From Nemertoderma westbladi (lineage: Eukaryota > Xenacoelomorpha > Nemertodermatida > Nemertodermatidae), in NCBI GenBank assembly GCA_032718475.1, contig JAUCBJ010001506.1, positions 1 through 54,130 of the forward strand: a DNA stretch of 54,130 nt, given 5' to 3'. A model generated the notes under the pieces. That model saw only the letters and a list, made by a program, of their open reading frames with translations. It searched no databases and was not told where the DNA came from. A program made the position numbers and the translations under genes. Below are positions 32,892-44,760 of this stretch, piece by piece (position 1 is the stretch's first letter; every line of letters begins with the position of its first letter).

Positions 32892-35559
32892 TATAACTTT
32901 ATGTAGTTGGATCAATATCACCTATAGTATTTACTAATATGTGGTAAGTAACAAATATTGTGCTGTTTCTCAAACGAATTATATAATTCCCTGAAACCTT
33001 TTCCCGTTATTTATACTCCGTTACTATATATACGACGTTATTTACACAGTTATATGTAAAGGATCGGGCCAGATGGTTTAATTTTTTATACTATGGTCAA
33101 TAATTTCTTATACTTTTCAAAATTTTATCAATTATTTGACATTCAAATTTCGTAAGTATATATTTGGAAAAATTGCAAATGTTTACAACAATTATAACCC
33201 TTTAAATTAAATATGTTAATTAAAGAAGGATGCATTGCATACAGTATATTATTTTAATGATTGCCATTAGTAATTAATAATTGAATTACCTGCATATGTT
33301 ATTAAATGTTTCTGACCATATTTCGTTTTGTTAAATTAGTTATAAATTATTATTAATTATACTAAAATATAATTTATGGGTAGGCCTTCAACGGATTGTG
33401 TTGGTTTAGTGTTTGTCTTAGTGTAGTTTATGTAAAATGTAATGTCATTACTCGTATGTTATATGTCGGTATTTATTATCAATTAAATATTGAAATATTT
33501 TTTTGAATTAATTCCAGTGTAAATGATATGCCAAATCTGTATATTATTGAGTTGATAATAAATATCCTGGAAATTTTTTAGCTATCATAATACAATTTAA
33601 AAATAATGTGGTAAAAACATGTCCTTTATGGTGCTCATAAATTGCCTTCACTTGGCTATTTTCCACATTAAAACGTCTAGTATAAAACATAGTTGAACTT
33701 GTAAAGTCTAATAGATAATAACGTGCCGCGCTTCGTAATAATAATAATTATTTATTTATGATGTTATCTTAACAACAGGGACAGGATACTCAAACCGATA
33801 ATATGAAATGGTACAATATTCTTATTATGTTTCGGTCATTACTTATTTTATAGGTTTAAATAAAATATTAATTATTATGAATAATTTATTATAGGAATTT
33901 TGCTGCATTAAATTTGTATACAAAAAAATTTTTAATAAATATTTTGATTAGACTTATCATTAAAAGTAAGAAAAATGTTGATACGAAAATACGATAAGAA
34001 AGTCGAAAAGTACTGAGTTACAAAATATGAAAATTCCATTTCATATCGCATTTTCTTGTCCTGTCCGCTTAAATAATATACCGTATATTAGCAATTCATC
34101 ATTACACTACTTGCAATAACTTCTTAGCCTATTGCTTTATTTATTATTTTTAATGTTATAAATAATATATTAAAATTTATGTGCCCTATAGGCGTATAAT
34201 GCATGTATGTTGTAGTATATGAGAGACGTTAATACGTGCACCGTGCACACGTACCTGTTATTTATGTATGTATGTATGCCAACAACCATAATACTGATGA
34301 ATCGATCCAAATGTGTGAAAATTCCTATTTATATTCAAAATATATGCAAAATAAATAAATTTGAGGCTTATAAATACTTAAAACCGGAAAACATTAAACA
34401 AATTATTGATGCAAATTAATTAACTAGCAGTGCTTGAGCACTGCTACACGAGCAGATTATTCGAAACCACTTTCATTATTAGAATCATTACGCTCGAATA
34501 CCTATAGTTTCCAACAACGAACTATGTATTTCTGTCAAACTTAGAGATAGAAATAGAAAGCACTTTCAATCGAAAACCAATACTATCCAAAAACCAATCA
34601 GGAGTATTCGTTATTAGTTTCGGTCTTGTCTGTGAACGGACCTCGTCATCGGGTTTGAATTGAAACGAAAATCCAATGATTGACTACCAGGAACCATGTA
34701 TACTATTTCGTATTATTATATCATTATAATTTAACTGGCAATATACATATTACATTTGGTCTCATTGATTAGCAATAATACATATATATTATATTCGTAG
34801 AATAAATAGAAAAAGCCAGTATGTGCAGCAAGTACCTAAAATACACTGATTGAAGAACTCAGTCGTAAATTGTAGTTATCTTTTATTATTATACAAATTT
34901 TTGTTAATATATTTTAATTGATATCGAATGTTGGTGTTTCCGAATTAATTTGTAATAATAAATAAATAAATTTGTTGTTTACGACATATAAATAATATAC
35001 CTTTCTTGATATATAATCATCTTTTAAAATGCTAGTTAAATGCTTGCTATTCTAACCTAGCCAGGTTATACAATTCAGTATCATTAATACTACTTCTATG
35101 GCATGTTGCATTGCATCTGCATTCTATATTGTGATATATATTAAGAATGCTGTGCCGGCTTATCAACAAAATTGCGTCGCCACAACTTCTTATCACATTC
35201 ATACGCATCTTCAAGGACACTGTCCTTTAAGAGACATCGCAAGAAAGTCATGGGCTATCCACCGTGATTATTCACACCATGAGGCCGCCAAATCATCATG
35301 ATTATGCACTGGCTGTGGCTCACGGCGAAGGTAAAGTCATGCCAAGCGGAGGCGGCTCCGTTCAAGTGTCAAGCTATGGGAGACTAATGAAACACCTCCA
35401 AGGTTGTATAGAGTCTGATTCTGATAAGGAGATGTGTGCATTATACTTGACACAACGAAACGAACTCGATATGGGGTCCTATATTGACCCTATATAGGAG
35501 TAATGGTTTAACTGCTGAGTGCTGCCCTAAATAATCGAACATTGAGATTCCGTTATATT
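32892..35559. other. AT-rich intergenic sequence
   Basis: No gene is supported. Homopolymer and TATTAA-rich sequence dominates 33000-35000. A hairpin AGCAGTGC-TTGA-GCACTGCT at 34426-34445 is abutted by CTAG on its left. Read on the minus strand, this could be another Helitron-like 3' end. Short open frames at 34219-34419, 35098-35301 and 35264-35497 have no recognisable domain. The last one (77 codons, with AHGEGKVMPSGGGSVQ) is the most protein-like, but I cannot identify it. Confidence 0.5.
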
Positions 35560-35980
35560 CTATGGAACATACAAATCCTGGACAGACTGTTCAATAATGC
35601 CCATGCCTTCCGCGTACGTATCGGCAAGCCGCCCTTCACCTGACTTCCGGATCCATGATCCCAAGTAGCAGAAGTCATCCACGTGCTCAATCAAGCAAGC
35701 CGTCCTTCGAGCTTAAGCCCTTACGATCAGGCATTTCTTGACGGTTGTCAAAGTTCACTGTCAAAAGGTTGGTCTTCCTGGAGTTAACAAAAATACCAAC
35801 ACAAGAAACAACCTGATCCAATCAGCAGAGGAGCCTTTGGGCTCCCTCTAGTGATTCAGACAGTAGTCATTAACATTAGCATTAGACAGTAGTCATTAGC
35901 AAAGTCTAGATCAGTAAGGTGCTTGCTTGGCTGTATTTCCTCGACTTATGACGCCAGTGGGGGTGTTACCATCACCCCAT
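35560..35980 (-). pseudogene. Decayed LINE reverse-transcriptase fragment
   Basis: The minus strand reads SKHLTDLDFANDYCL near 35935-35890, a variant of the LDFADDIAL catalytic box of RTE/CR1-like LINE RTs. Downstream come CVGIFVNSRKTNLLTVNFDN near 35810-35750 and DDFCYLGSWIMDPEVR near 35680-35630, which match the usual thumb-region order. FADD is changed to FAND, and stops separate the pieces. It is a relic unrelated in position to the other LINEs. Confidence 0.7.
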
Positions 35981-38635
35981 CACCATTATGATGACATGCG
36001 TAAAACAGAGTTAACCACAATCATGAAGTGGAGTTTCTACCTTCTTACTTAACTATATTGTTGGACCTGACCATATATCGTTCTAGTCTTTTGTGAAATC
36101 TAATTAAAAAATTTAATTTAAAGCTAAATCTCCAACCCAAGGAATCATATACTGTAGTAGTAGGCCTATGTAATTGGGTTTGCGAACCAGCTTTACTCCT
36201 TTCGATTTATGTGCACCAGACAGTAAGGTCCACGCATTTATGATTAATTTCCTGCGCCCGGATAATCTCCCAGACGTCAATTAAAGTCGGCGGACAGCTA
36301 ATATATCTCAATAATTATATGTCAAAGCAAATTGTACTGCTCCCTCCTTTAACGCTGAACTCAATACTAATTGTCAATTCTGGATGAAACCAAAATTACA
36401 TCTCGTAAATATCGTAGATACAGAAACATCAGAGTGTAATGTACAGATAGAACCGGTGTGGTGTGTAATCGAATCGCAGCAGGTTAACTATTTAATGTAC
36501 AGGTAGACCCGGTGTGGTGTGTAATCGAATCGCAGCAGGTTAACGATTTAATGTACAGGTAGACCCGGTGTGGTGTGTAATCGAGTCGCAGCAGGTTAAC
36601 GATTTCGAATACATTGCCAAAAGGGATTATTTATTCAATAAACATTACTTGAGATAATAAATGAGAATTATTTATTTATTACCTCGCTTTTTTATGAAAT
36701 TGTATTATTTATGCTTGCAGTGATTTCGGTGGCCCTTTTACTGTGCCAGTTTACCCCATTTGGCCCGCGGGAGGTCATTTTATAAATTTTCTTGTAATGC
36801 ATCTTGCATCTGAATCTTTGGACATGTTTGTTGGGAAAATCTAACAGCGCAAACGGCAATTATTATTAATTATATAAATATGTTGTTTTCGTGAGCTGTA
36901 TCCGCACCCGCATCTCGAAAATATTCCGTGTTAAAAATTTTCTCAAAGTTTTATGGCTGCTAAAATTAATTTATTTGAGGTATACAGTATATCGAAGGTA
37001 ACAAGCCAAAAGGGTATTTATGCTTGCGGATTCCTGACAATATCCTACACTTTTTGGCGAAATATTAAACCCTGATTTGATTTTTGTGCAAAAATATAGC
37101 GTTTTCCGGCAATTTTTCGGGTGTAAAAGGCAATTTGTGTAAAATCATGTAAAGGAAATTAACTGTAGACCCTACTTAAAAAAAATTTACTAAAGGCAAA
37201 AGGGCATTGATGGTGCCATTATTGCCACCAACTTATATCGCTCAAGTACTATAGGATAGAACTGATAAAGAGCTTTCACCAGATAGGCCTACCCAATATA
37301 TTAAATTTAGTTGAACCAATAAAGACTTATAAAGTTTTTAGTGTCTCCTGAACAATTTTTTTATCGAATGTCTTTTTGCCTAATAAACGACGATGTAGGT
37401 TTATTGGATGATGATTACGAGTATAGAATTAAAATATAACATTCAAGAAAATTTCTGGTAATTTCTAATGTACCTGTTTCCTAGGGCACGAAAAAACAGT
37501 AGTGCAAAATATGATAATGAAAATCACCACCAAAAATCAATCTGATGTTATGACGTTAGTGGAGCAAATTGATCGCAAGTCAAAAGTGAATTCCAGCGCA
37601 AATTGGTTGCATACGAGAGATAGAGTTTTGTTTATTGTTTTGGTTAGACCGCCACTGCAACCTGCTCCTTTCCCTTAATGTTTTAAATTAAATTAATTTT
37701 TTAAACCCTATAAACTCAGTTGGTGATTGCGGTCATTTGCGCCATTAACACATCTGCCTAAACACCCCGGGGTTTTCCTGGTCGCTAATTCCATTTCCGA
37801 TGTTAGTTTTCACATCTGATGGACATCACAACAAACACGCAGTTTGTCTGTCCGACATTCGGTTGTTATATGATGACTGAGTACCGACAGGCATACAGAC
37901 AGACACACGACACCATCATATTTGAAAACTGACAATGGAAATTAAATGAAAGAACAAGGAAACCTGAGGGAATTTTTTTTAGTTAAATAGCTTGTGCTTT
38001 CGAAATTTTTGACAGAAAGACTTGACAATCAGACGGACCGACATCCATATCTCGAGAAGTAAAACAGATTTTGTTACTCTGTTTTCAGATTTAGAATCCT
38101 CATAAATATTCCCTCATGCTGCAGCAAATTTTGAAGTAAGCTAACATTAACTGGTTTAGCTGGCTATTACAGTCTCAGCTGAATAACTCTTCCCAATGCA
38201 TTCTTGCTATGTTAATTAATTGGCGTGCAAGCTCAATGACTGTTAGTTACACAGTGTGTTGGCTACTATTGATTGTACTGTGCTCTCTAGCTCTCATCTA
38301 ATTATTGTTTTATTTTCTTTGTGCCAATATTAATAAAGGTGGAGGCTGTATGTTGATAAGGCTGAATGTGTACTCGGCCTCATAATGATTCTCCATAAGG
38401 CTAACATTAATCGTTTGAAATATAAAAATCTGTTATAATAATAATATAATTGTTGTATTTAATTAATATCGTGGTTTACATTGAAGAGTGTAAATTGTTA
38501 ATCGCGGTTTACATTGAAACATTTCAACTTGTTTTATTTATTACAAAAATAAGAACGAATTTGTGTTATCACTTCTTGTGCGCGATTGCATTGAATTCAT
38601 GACAACTGCTGTTGTCACCCTTTACTCCCAGTTAT
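35981..38635. other. Intergenic sequence with one short tandem repeat
   Basis: Apart from the 56-bp repeat at 36438-36605, I see no gene, RNA or element with clear ends here. The sequence is AT-rich with scattered palindromes. Confidence 0.5.
36438..36605. repeat. 56-bp tandem repeat, three copies
   Basis: Units start at 36438, 36494 and 36550 (AATGTACAG...AGGTTAACGATTT), giving exactly three 56-bp copies with only a few differences. Inside each unit are GACCCGGTGTGGTGTGTAAT and ATCGCAGCAGGTTAAC. No function is evident. The near-identity points to recent expansion. Confidence 0.9.
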
Positions 38636-38978
38636 CATCTAGTTATCCCCCATGGTTATAACTATTAGTTCTATGGGTAACCTGGCAACCCAGTTATCCA
38701 CCCATGGGAAGATAACTATTAGTTCTATGAGTAACATGGCAACCATTATTACATCAGGCCGCAGTTTCCAGAAACTCTTCTGTAGGTACAGTACCGGTAT
38801 CACCAATATTAGTGCTAGTTTCAGTTTGCATACCAGTATACCGGTATTGTCAGACGAGCAGACAGTAGGCACCAACCTTTTTCGTTAACAAAGGTTGTAT
38901 AAAAATTTACTAAAGTTATGTTCGCTTTAATCGGTTTGCATACCACCAGTTTTGCTCACTAATATGCTACTACAGTAA
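38636..38978. other. Short tandem duplication upstream of the MITE
   Basis: CTATTAGTTCTATGRGTAAC followed by TGGCAACC occurs at about 38664 and 38717 with a ~55-bp period, next to repeated CCCATGG. Overlapping open frames on both strands here come from the repeat and are not gene-like. Confidence 0.5.
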
Positions 38979-39824
38979 AGGCCGGTTTTGGCAACTTTTA
39001 GAGCAACCCAGGTTGCCGTTCAAGTTATTGCTCCATGTAAACACGAAGTTGCTGTAAAAAAAAAAGTTGCTGTAAAAGTTGCTTAAATTTGACGGCAACA
39101 TAAGACAATTTGAGTGGACGGATTAATGCGGAATAATCAAATTAAATTATTAGATGAAATCTGTTTTTGGGAAGAATTCCATGGTTGTTTATTGTTCACC
39201 CCCACTTTAATTATATTCTTATATCTATGTCTGACTCAACTATGCCTTTATTGTTGTTTTATATTCACTTATTATTATGTAATAGGCCCACAGTACCGGT
39301 ACTGGTATACAGTAGGCCCCTATATACCCTAGGCTTACCCATTCACATTGCCCATAACATACAGCCATATGCACATTGCCCATGCATATGTTTTGTTTAA
39401 AAAATTCGAATAATTCCTTTATGCTCCGAAATTGCGAACCACTATTGAGGTGTCGATGTTCCCTTGATATATTCGGGTTACAAACACTTCCATAAATGTA
39501 AATGACACCTTTAGCGAGTTCATTGTAGAGGGCCTATATAATTTGTATAGAATTTACAATTATGATAATGTAAAATAACGCGACAGAGGGAATCCGAAAT
39601 GTTACATAATATATTGGGAGGCTGTGTAATAATGTAATAATTGCCTAGTTTCTAAAGAGATAACTAACTATATTACATTAAATTCTCGACGTTGCTCAAA
39701 AAGTTGCCGGCCAAGTTGCTGGTAAAATTTCCACTTTTAAACTGCGAATAAATTACGTTGCTCCAAAAAAAGTTACTGGTTGCCGACAAAGTTACTCAAA
39801 AAGTTGCCACGTTTAAACCGGCCT
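38979..39824. mobile_element. PIF/Harbinger-like MITE (846 bp) with TAA target duplication
   Basis: The termini are AGGCCGGTTT (38979) and AAACCGGCCT (ending 39824). TAA flanks both sides (38976-38978 and 39825-39827). Subterminal regions on both sides are built of GGCAAC / GTTGCC motifs in inverted orientation: GGCAACTTTTAGAGCAACC on the left, and AAAAAGTTGCCACG with GTTGCTCAAAAAGTTGCC on the right. The TWA target duplication and GGCC-type end fit PIF/Harbinger. There is no transposase, so it is non-autonomous. Confidence 0.75.
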
Positions 39825-39827
39825 TAA

Positions 39828-40367
39828 TGGCTGACAAGCAGTTATCAGAATGTACCCACAATGATTACTCGTTTGTTGTTTTGGTTATTGTTGATAGTCA
39901 AGCACAAAACATAATTAAAACCGTGGTATCATGCGAGCGCGGTGAGAGTGTGCCGAGTGGCTGTGAAAATGCAATGCCGGTCACTCACAGCGTTTTGTTT
40001 TTGGATACAACGTTTCGAGAACGCGACAGGGAAATTTTCAGTAATATCTCAATTTTTGAATAAATTAACCCGCTATACCGCCACACCCTTTCCTTATGCC
40101 TTACGATACTAAAACTATACAAACTTAAACTTAAGTTAGGTTTGGATTATATAAATTAATATATTAATTATTATTCGAAGATCACCATACAATCAGTACA
40201 ATTGCTTTACAATTAGTTATCTTCCACGGATAAATAACTAATGTAAATGTTTATGATTGTACCCCCAAAATTTCCATGCCCCATTTTTATTCTTAGTCCC
40301 CCAAACAAAACCCTTTTAGAAATGTTGGGTTGGCAGAACCTATCCCGTGTGGAAATCCGGTGACAAC
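39828..40367. other. Intergenic
   Basis: No gene is recognised. A 101-codon frame at 39758-40063 starts inside the MITE and has no domain, so I treat it as chance. Confidence 0.4.
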
Positions 40368-40370
40368 ATA

Positions 40371-40506
40371 TTTATCACCCAGTTATTTAGTTATTTTACG
40401 AGTTATTTATTCTCGGGGAGTTAACGAAACCCTCGGCTTCGCCTCGTGTTTGTTAACTGCCCTCGGATAATTAACTCGTAAAATAACTAAATAACTGGGT
40501 GATAAA
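40371..40506. mobile_element. Hairpin MITE with a perfect 35-bp stem
   Basis: Positions 40371-40405 and 40472-40506 are exact reverse complements (TTTATCACCCAGTTATTTAG... against ...CTAAATAACTGGGTGATAAA). Inside, the arms continue imperfectly around GTTAACGAAA and TGTTTGTTAAC, with a GC-rich tip containing CCTCGGCTTCGCCTCG. The whole unit is a small foldback MITE. Target duplications are not clear. Confidence 0.8.
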
Positions 40507-40712
40507 TAATGTTATTATTATTAATCAATTGACACCTCGACTCCTCTCTGAGACTCCGACTACTCTATCCGATAGAACAAAATAATCATTTCGCTGACAG
40601 CTCTCTATCTTCTATAATCACAACAGCTTTTATAATTCATTAGATGATTACAACATAATAATTATAGTTTGAAGTTGTCTAGAAAATTTCTCGTACACCA
40701 CCGGGACTACCC

Positions 40713-41938
40713 TCACACTAATTGATTATAACGAACCTGCCTATTAATAGGCCAGGGTAGTTCTTGTCAAGAGTTGAGCCGTTTAAAAACACGATGTGGT
40801 TGTGTGTGTGTGTGTATGTATAACCATCCAATATCTCAAAAACTCAAGCAGGTAAGCAAAAATTTTAATAACAAACTCTCCATAAATTTTGGTTGCGCAC
40901 AAGACTGTATATTTTTTGTGGCGTTTCGATCACGGGGTCACTGAAAAATAGCGGTTTTGAAAATTTAAAGTCGAATTTCACCATATTCGTCATCTGAGCA
41001 ACATATTTGAGCCTCAGAATCTTTTCAAATATCGCCTAACGAACCTGCCTATTAATAGGCCAGGGTAGTTCTTGTCAAGAGTTGAGCCGTTTAAAAACAC
41101 GATGTGGTTGTGTGTGTGTGTATGTATAACCATCCAATATCTCAAAAACTCAAGCAGGTAAGCAAAAATTTTAATAACAAACTCTCCATAAATTTTGGTT
41201 GCGCACAAGACTGTATATTTTTTGTGGCGTTTCGATCACGGGGTCACTGAAAAATAGCGGTTTTGAAAATTTAAAGTCGAATTTCACCGATTTCAACTCG
41301 TCGAGTTGGCACCAACTTTTTTATTTGAGATATTCAGTCATCTGAGCAACATATTTGAGCCTCAGAATCTTTTCAAATATCGCCAATCTCGCACAGAACG
41401 TCGCCAAAATTTGTTAGTCCGGCAAAAAAACGCACAAATTCGTCTAAAAGAGTAAATTATTTAGTTGCGGAATAATATGATTCAACTAGAAAAGCCAGCC
41501 AGCTGGCTGTAAGGAGACCGTCCATATAGACAAACGTAGTGTTAGTTGTGTCCCTCCTCATTCATTATCATCAACTCCCTCCCACCTAACATAGCAGTGA
41601 GTAACCTTATAGACTATTGTCATAGGATTCACTGGGAAGAGGTATTCATCTGGTGGGGTAATACATTATACAAACTTACAGTTGATGTTTGATTACTGTC
41701 TGGGTTACAGGGTTAGAGTGAGATAGTAATCAATTTAGCAAGTAATATACTTCTCTGCAGTTTGGGCTATCCATTCAATAAATAGTAGTAGCTTACTAGG
41801 CCCACATGAGTACCAGCAGCTGGTGTTTCTATCGTTGAGTTGAAGGCAATTATCGTGTTTTCATTTTCGCTCACTCAGGGTACTGCGGTACTGGTTTGAG
41901 GGGCAGGTTCATTTAAAGCCAGCTTGCTGGCTTTCTAG
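40713..41938 (+). mobile_element. Helitron/Helentron-like non-autonomous element 1
   Basis: The 5' side has TC (40713) followed by TATAACGAACCTGCC (to 40742). The 3' side has GGGCAGGTTC (41901-41910), then a hairpin AAAGCCAGC-TT-GCTGGCTTT (41915-41934) and CTAG (41935-41938), followed by T. A 3' hairpin with CTAG and no target duplication is the Helitron signature, and inverted subterminal AACGAACCTGCC/GGCAGGTTC repeats suggest the Helentron type. A second such hairpin in opposite orientation (CTAG 41486-41489, AGCCAGC-CA-GCTGGCT) suggests a nested or composite structure. No Rep/helicase gene is seen. Confidence 0.6.
40729..41384. repeat. Tandem duplication inside Helitron-like element 1
   Basis: Copy 1 (40729-41036) and copy 2 (41037-41384) both start TAACGAACCTGCCTATTAAT and end in TCTTTTCAAATATCGCC. 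Copy 1 lacks about 40 bp (CGAGTTGGCACCAAC region) present in copy 2, and its (GT)n run is slightly longer. Otherwise the copies are nearly identical. Confidence 0.9.
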
Positions 41939-41996
41939 TCAGACAGAACAAAAAGCTTTTACTTGACTCGTACTGTCTTCTACGACTTGCTTCACG

Positions 41997-42020
41997 GGCC
42001 GCCGCTAGGCCCGTCTCTAG
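41997..42020 (+). repeat. Helitron-like 3' terminus (hairpin + CTAG)
   Basis: GGGCC-GCCGCTA-GGCCC followed by GTCTCTAG (CTAG 42017-42020) and T. The same arrangement occurs at 22803-22824 (GGGCC-GCTA-GGCCC, then GTCACTAG, T). These look like ends of a second Helitron-like family. Confidence 0.5.
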
Positions 42021-42594
42021 TTTACAGAATTGGAAATCCTACACGTAATGTTAATATTTACTTGGTTTATAACGAACCTGCCTGCATAGACGGGTGAGTA
42101 TTTTGTCAAAACTTTGTATCTCATTATCAATCTATATATGTTTCAATGTTTGTATGTATCCATCTGCCAAAAATCAGCAGTCTGTTACTCGCACATTTTC
42201 GGAACTTCGCATAGTTATAAGGTCGTCAGTCTGCGCTTAGGAAAAATATTTTATGACAAAACAGGGCGAGCGCAACGAGCCTTATAAATGAAGAGTACTG
42301 CGTTGACTATATTTTTATTAAACCATCTGGCTTCGCATATTGAACGCTTCCCTAGTTAATATTATAATAAAGATCGTCAGTTTGCGTTTAGGAAATATAA
42401 TTACATACAAAACAGGACGAGCACAACGAGGCTTATAATGAAGACGAGTACTGATTTGACTATATACTCCTATAAACCACCTGGCTTCGCATATTCAACG
42501 CATTGATAGTTAGAAAGATCGTCAGTATGCGTTTAGAAAATATATTTAAATCAAAACAGGATGAGCACAACCAATTCGAATTTAAGCCTCATGC

Positions 42595-43030
42595 GAATTT
42601 AGTTCCAATGGAAACGAATTTAGTTCCAATTTTGGCGAACTTAGTTCCAATTTAGGCGAACTTAGTTCCAATAACTAGAGAAAAACGAATTTAGTTTCAA
42701 TGCATGCGAACTTAGTTCCAATGGATGCGAAGTTAGTTCCAATGGATGCGAACTTAGTTCCAATGGATGCGAATTTAGTTCCAATGGAAGCTAATTTCGT
42801 TCCAATGTTTCAGGTGTGAGGCGAGCCACGTAGTTGGCGAATCAGTTTAAAGCCAGTATTAGGTGGATGGGTAAATAATAATTGTAAATAACTAAGAGAA
42901 AAACGAATTTAGTTTCAATGCATGCGAACTTAGTTCCAATGGATGCGAAGTTAGTTCCAATGGATGCGAACTTAGTTCCAATGGATGCGAATTTAGTTCC
43001 AATGGAAGCTAATTTCGTTCCAATGTTTCA
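42595..43030. repeat. 21-bp repeat array, GCGAACTTAGTTCCAATGGAT orientation, duplicated
   Basis: The unit core is GCGAAYTTAGTTCCAATGG. Roughly ten units lie at 42595-42810. A block of ~222 bp (about 42672-42893) is then repeated almost exactly at about 42894-43115, including GTGAGGCGAGCCACGTAGTT downstream of the units. Both copies share the same irregular order of variants, so the duplication is recent. Confidence 0.85.
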
Positions 43031-43504
43031 GGTGTGAGGCGAGCCACGTAGTTGGCGAATCAGTTTAAAGCCAGTATTAGGTGGATGGGTAAATAATAAT
43101 TGTAAATAACTAACCCAAACAACTCAATTCAAAACAAAAAAACAATTCAATTCAATTATATTTAATCATTTAAAATGATATTCATAGTAAAAAACAACGC
43201 CCAAGCTCTTAACCCAAACAACGCCCAACCTCTTATCCCAAACAACTGCTATTGTATTTGGTGTGAAAATGGCACAATATGCATGACGCATAATACTACA
43301 GACTCAGTCAGTCAGTCAATATCAGTATACTCGTGATTAATAAATATTTCAAAACGTGTAATTATACTTTTAATGCATTAATAATAATTAGTTTTTAAAA
43401 AATGAGAAGGGTTTTACAATTATTTGCAATTATTGTTGACCCTGACCCACTCCCAAATAGTGGCAATACGCAAAGGCTTCGCCTACTACGTGGCTTGCCT
43501 CACG

Positions 43505-43870
43505 ATTGAAACATTGGAACTAAATTCGCTTGCATTGGAACTAAGTTCGCATCCATTGGAACTAAGTTCGTTTTGATATTCTGGGATTGGAACTAAGTTC
43601 TCCTCGATTGGCACTAAGTTCGCTTCGATAAATTTATTTTGGAACTAAATTCGTTTCAATTGGAACTAAGTTCGCATACATTGGAACTAAATTCGCATCC
43701 ATAGGAACTAAGTTCGTTTTGATATTCTGGGATTGGAACTAAGTTCGCCTCGATTGGAACTAAGTTCGCCTCGATTGGAACTAATTTTGCGTTATAAAAT
43801 TTATTTTGGAACTAAATTCGTTTCAATTGGAACTAATTTCGCCTTTGAAAATGTGCGATTGGAACTAAGT
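43505..43870. repeat. 21-bp repeat array in inverted orientation
   Basis: About fourteen units of ATTGGAACTAAGTTCGC, the reverse complement of the unit at 42595-43030, with variants TTGATATTCTGGGATTGG inserted as spacers. Together with the left array it forms a large inverted arrangement around an AT-rich centre (43115-43500). Confidence 0.85.
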
Positions 43871-44104
43871 TCGTGCTACCATTTTTACAGTTGATTTATC
43901 ATTGTCAGTTGATTGTAATTTTTTAACGTTAAAAATACAATAAATTTTGACGATCCAAATTACTACCGTTTAAAATTAACATTATTATTAACGTTAAAAG
44001 GGCGGCCAAACTAGGTTATATGTATTTTTTACGTTAAATTAACGTTGGAATTGTCAGAAAATAGCGCATTTTAATGCATCATTAATGTTAAGTTGTTTGC
44101 GGGG

Positions 44105-44760
44105 GCGCAACGAGGCTTATAATGAAGACGAGTACTGCGTTTATTATATTCCTATAAACCACCTGGCTTCTCATATTGAACGCATTGATAGTTATAAAGA
44201 TCGTCAGTATGCGTTTAGGAAATATATTTAAATACAAAACAGGACGAGCGCAACGAGGCTTATAATGAAGACGAGTACTGCGTTTATTATATTCCTATAA
44301 ACCACCTGACTTCGTATATTGAACGCATCGATAGTTATAAAGATCGTCAGTCAGCGTTTAGAATACATAATAAATACAAAACAGGACGAGCGCAACGAGG
44401 CTTATAATGAAGACGAGTACTGCGTTTATTATATTCCTATAAACCACCTGGCTTCTCATATTGAACGCATTGATAGTTATAAAGATCGTCAGTATGCGTT
44501 TAGGAAATATATAAAAATACAAAACAGGACGAGCGCAACGAGGCTTATAATGAAGACGAGTACTGCGTTTATTATATTCCTATAAACCACCTGGCTTCGC
44601 ATATTGAACGCATTGATAGTTATAAAGATCGTCAGTATGCGTTTAGGAAATATATTTAAATACAAACAGGACGAGCGCAACGAGGCTTATAATGAAGACG
44701 AGTACTTGCGTTGATTATATTACTATAAACCACCTGGTTTTGAATATTAGGCCTGTTGAA
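44105..44760. repeat. 143-bp tandem satellite, about five units
   Basis: GCGCAACGAGG recurs at 44105, 44248, 44390, 44533 and 44675, with spacings of 142-143. Each unit contains TTATAATGAAGACGAGTACT, CCTATAAACCACCTGGCTTC, and GATCGTCAGTATGCGTTTAG. Three more diverged units lie at about 42195-42600 on the other side of the 21-bp arrays. Open frames at 44319-44585 (+) and 44489-44680 (-) are by-products. Confidence 0.9.

Noticed and set aside
36438-36605. Regular repeats resembling a CRISPR array
   Set aside because: The whole 56-bp unit repeats with no unique spacers, no cas genes are present, and the genome is eukaryotic.
39758-40063. 101-codon plus-strand frame
   Set aside because: It begins inside the MITE's repeated motifs and shows no domain or coding-like composition.
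44319-44680. Open frames on both strands within the 143-bp satellite
   Set aside because: They are repeat-derived, lack domains and differ between units.
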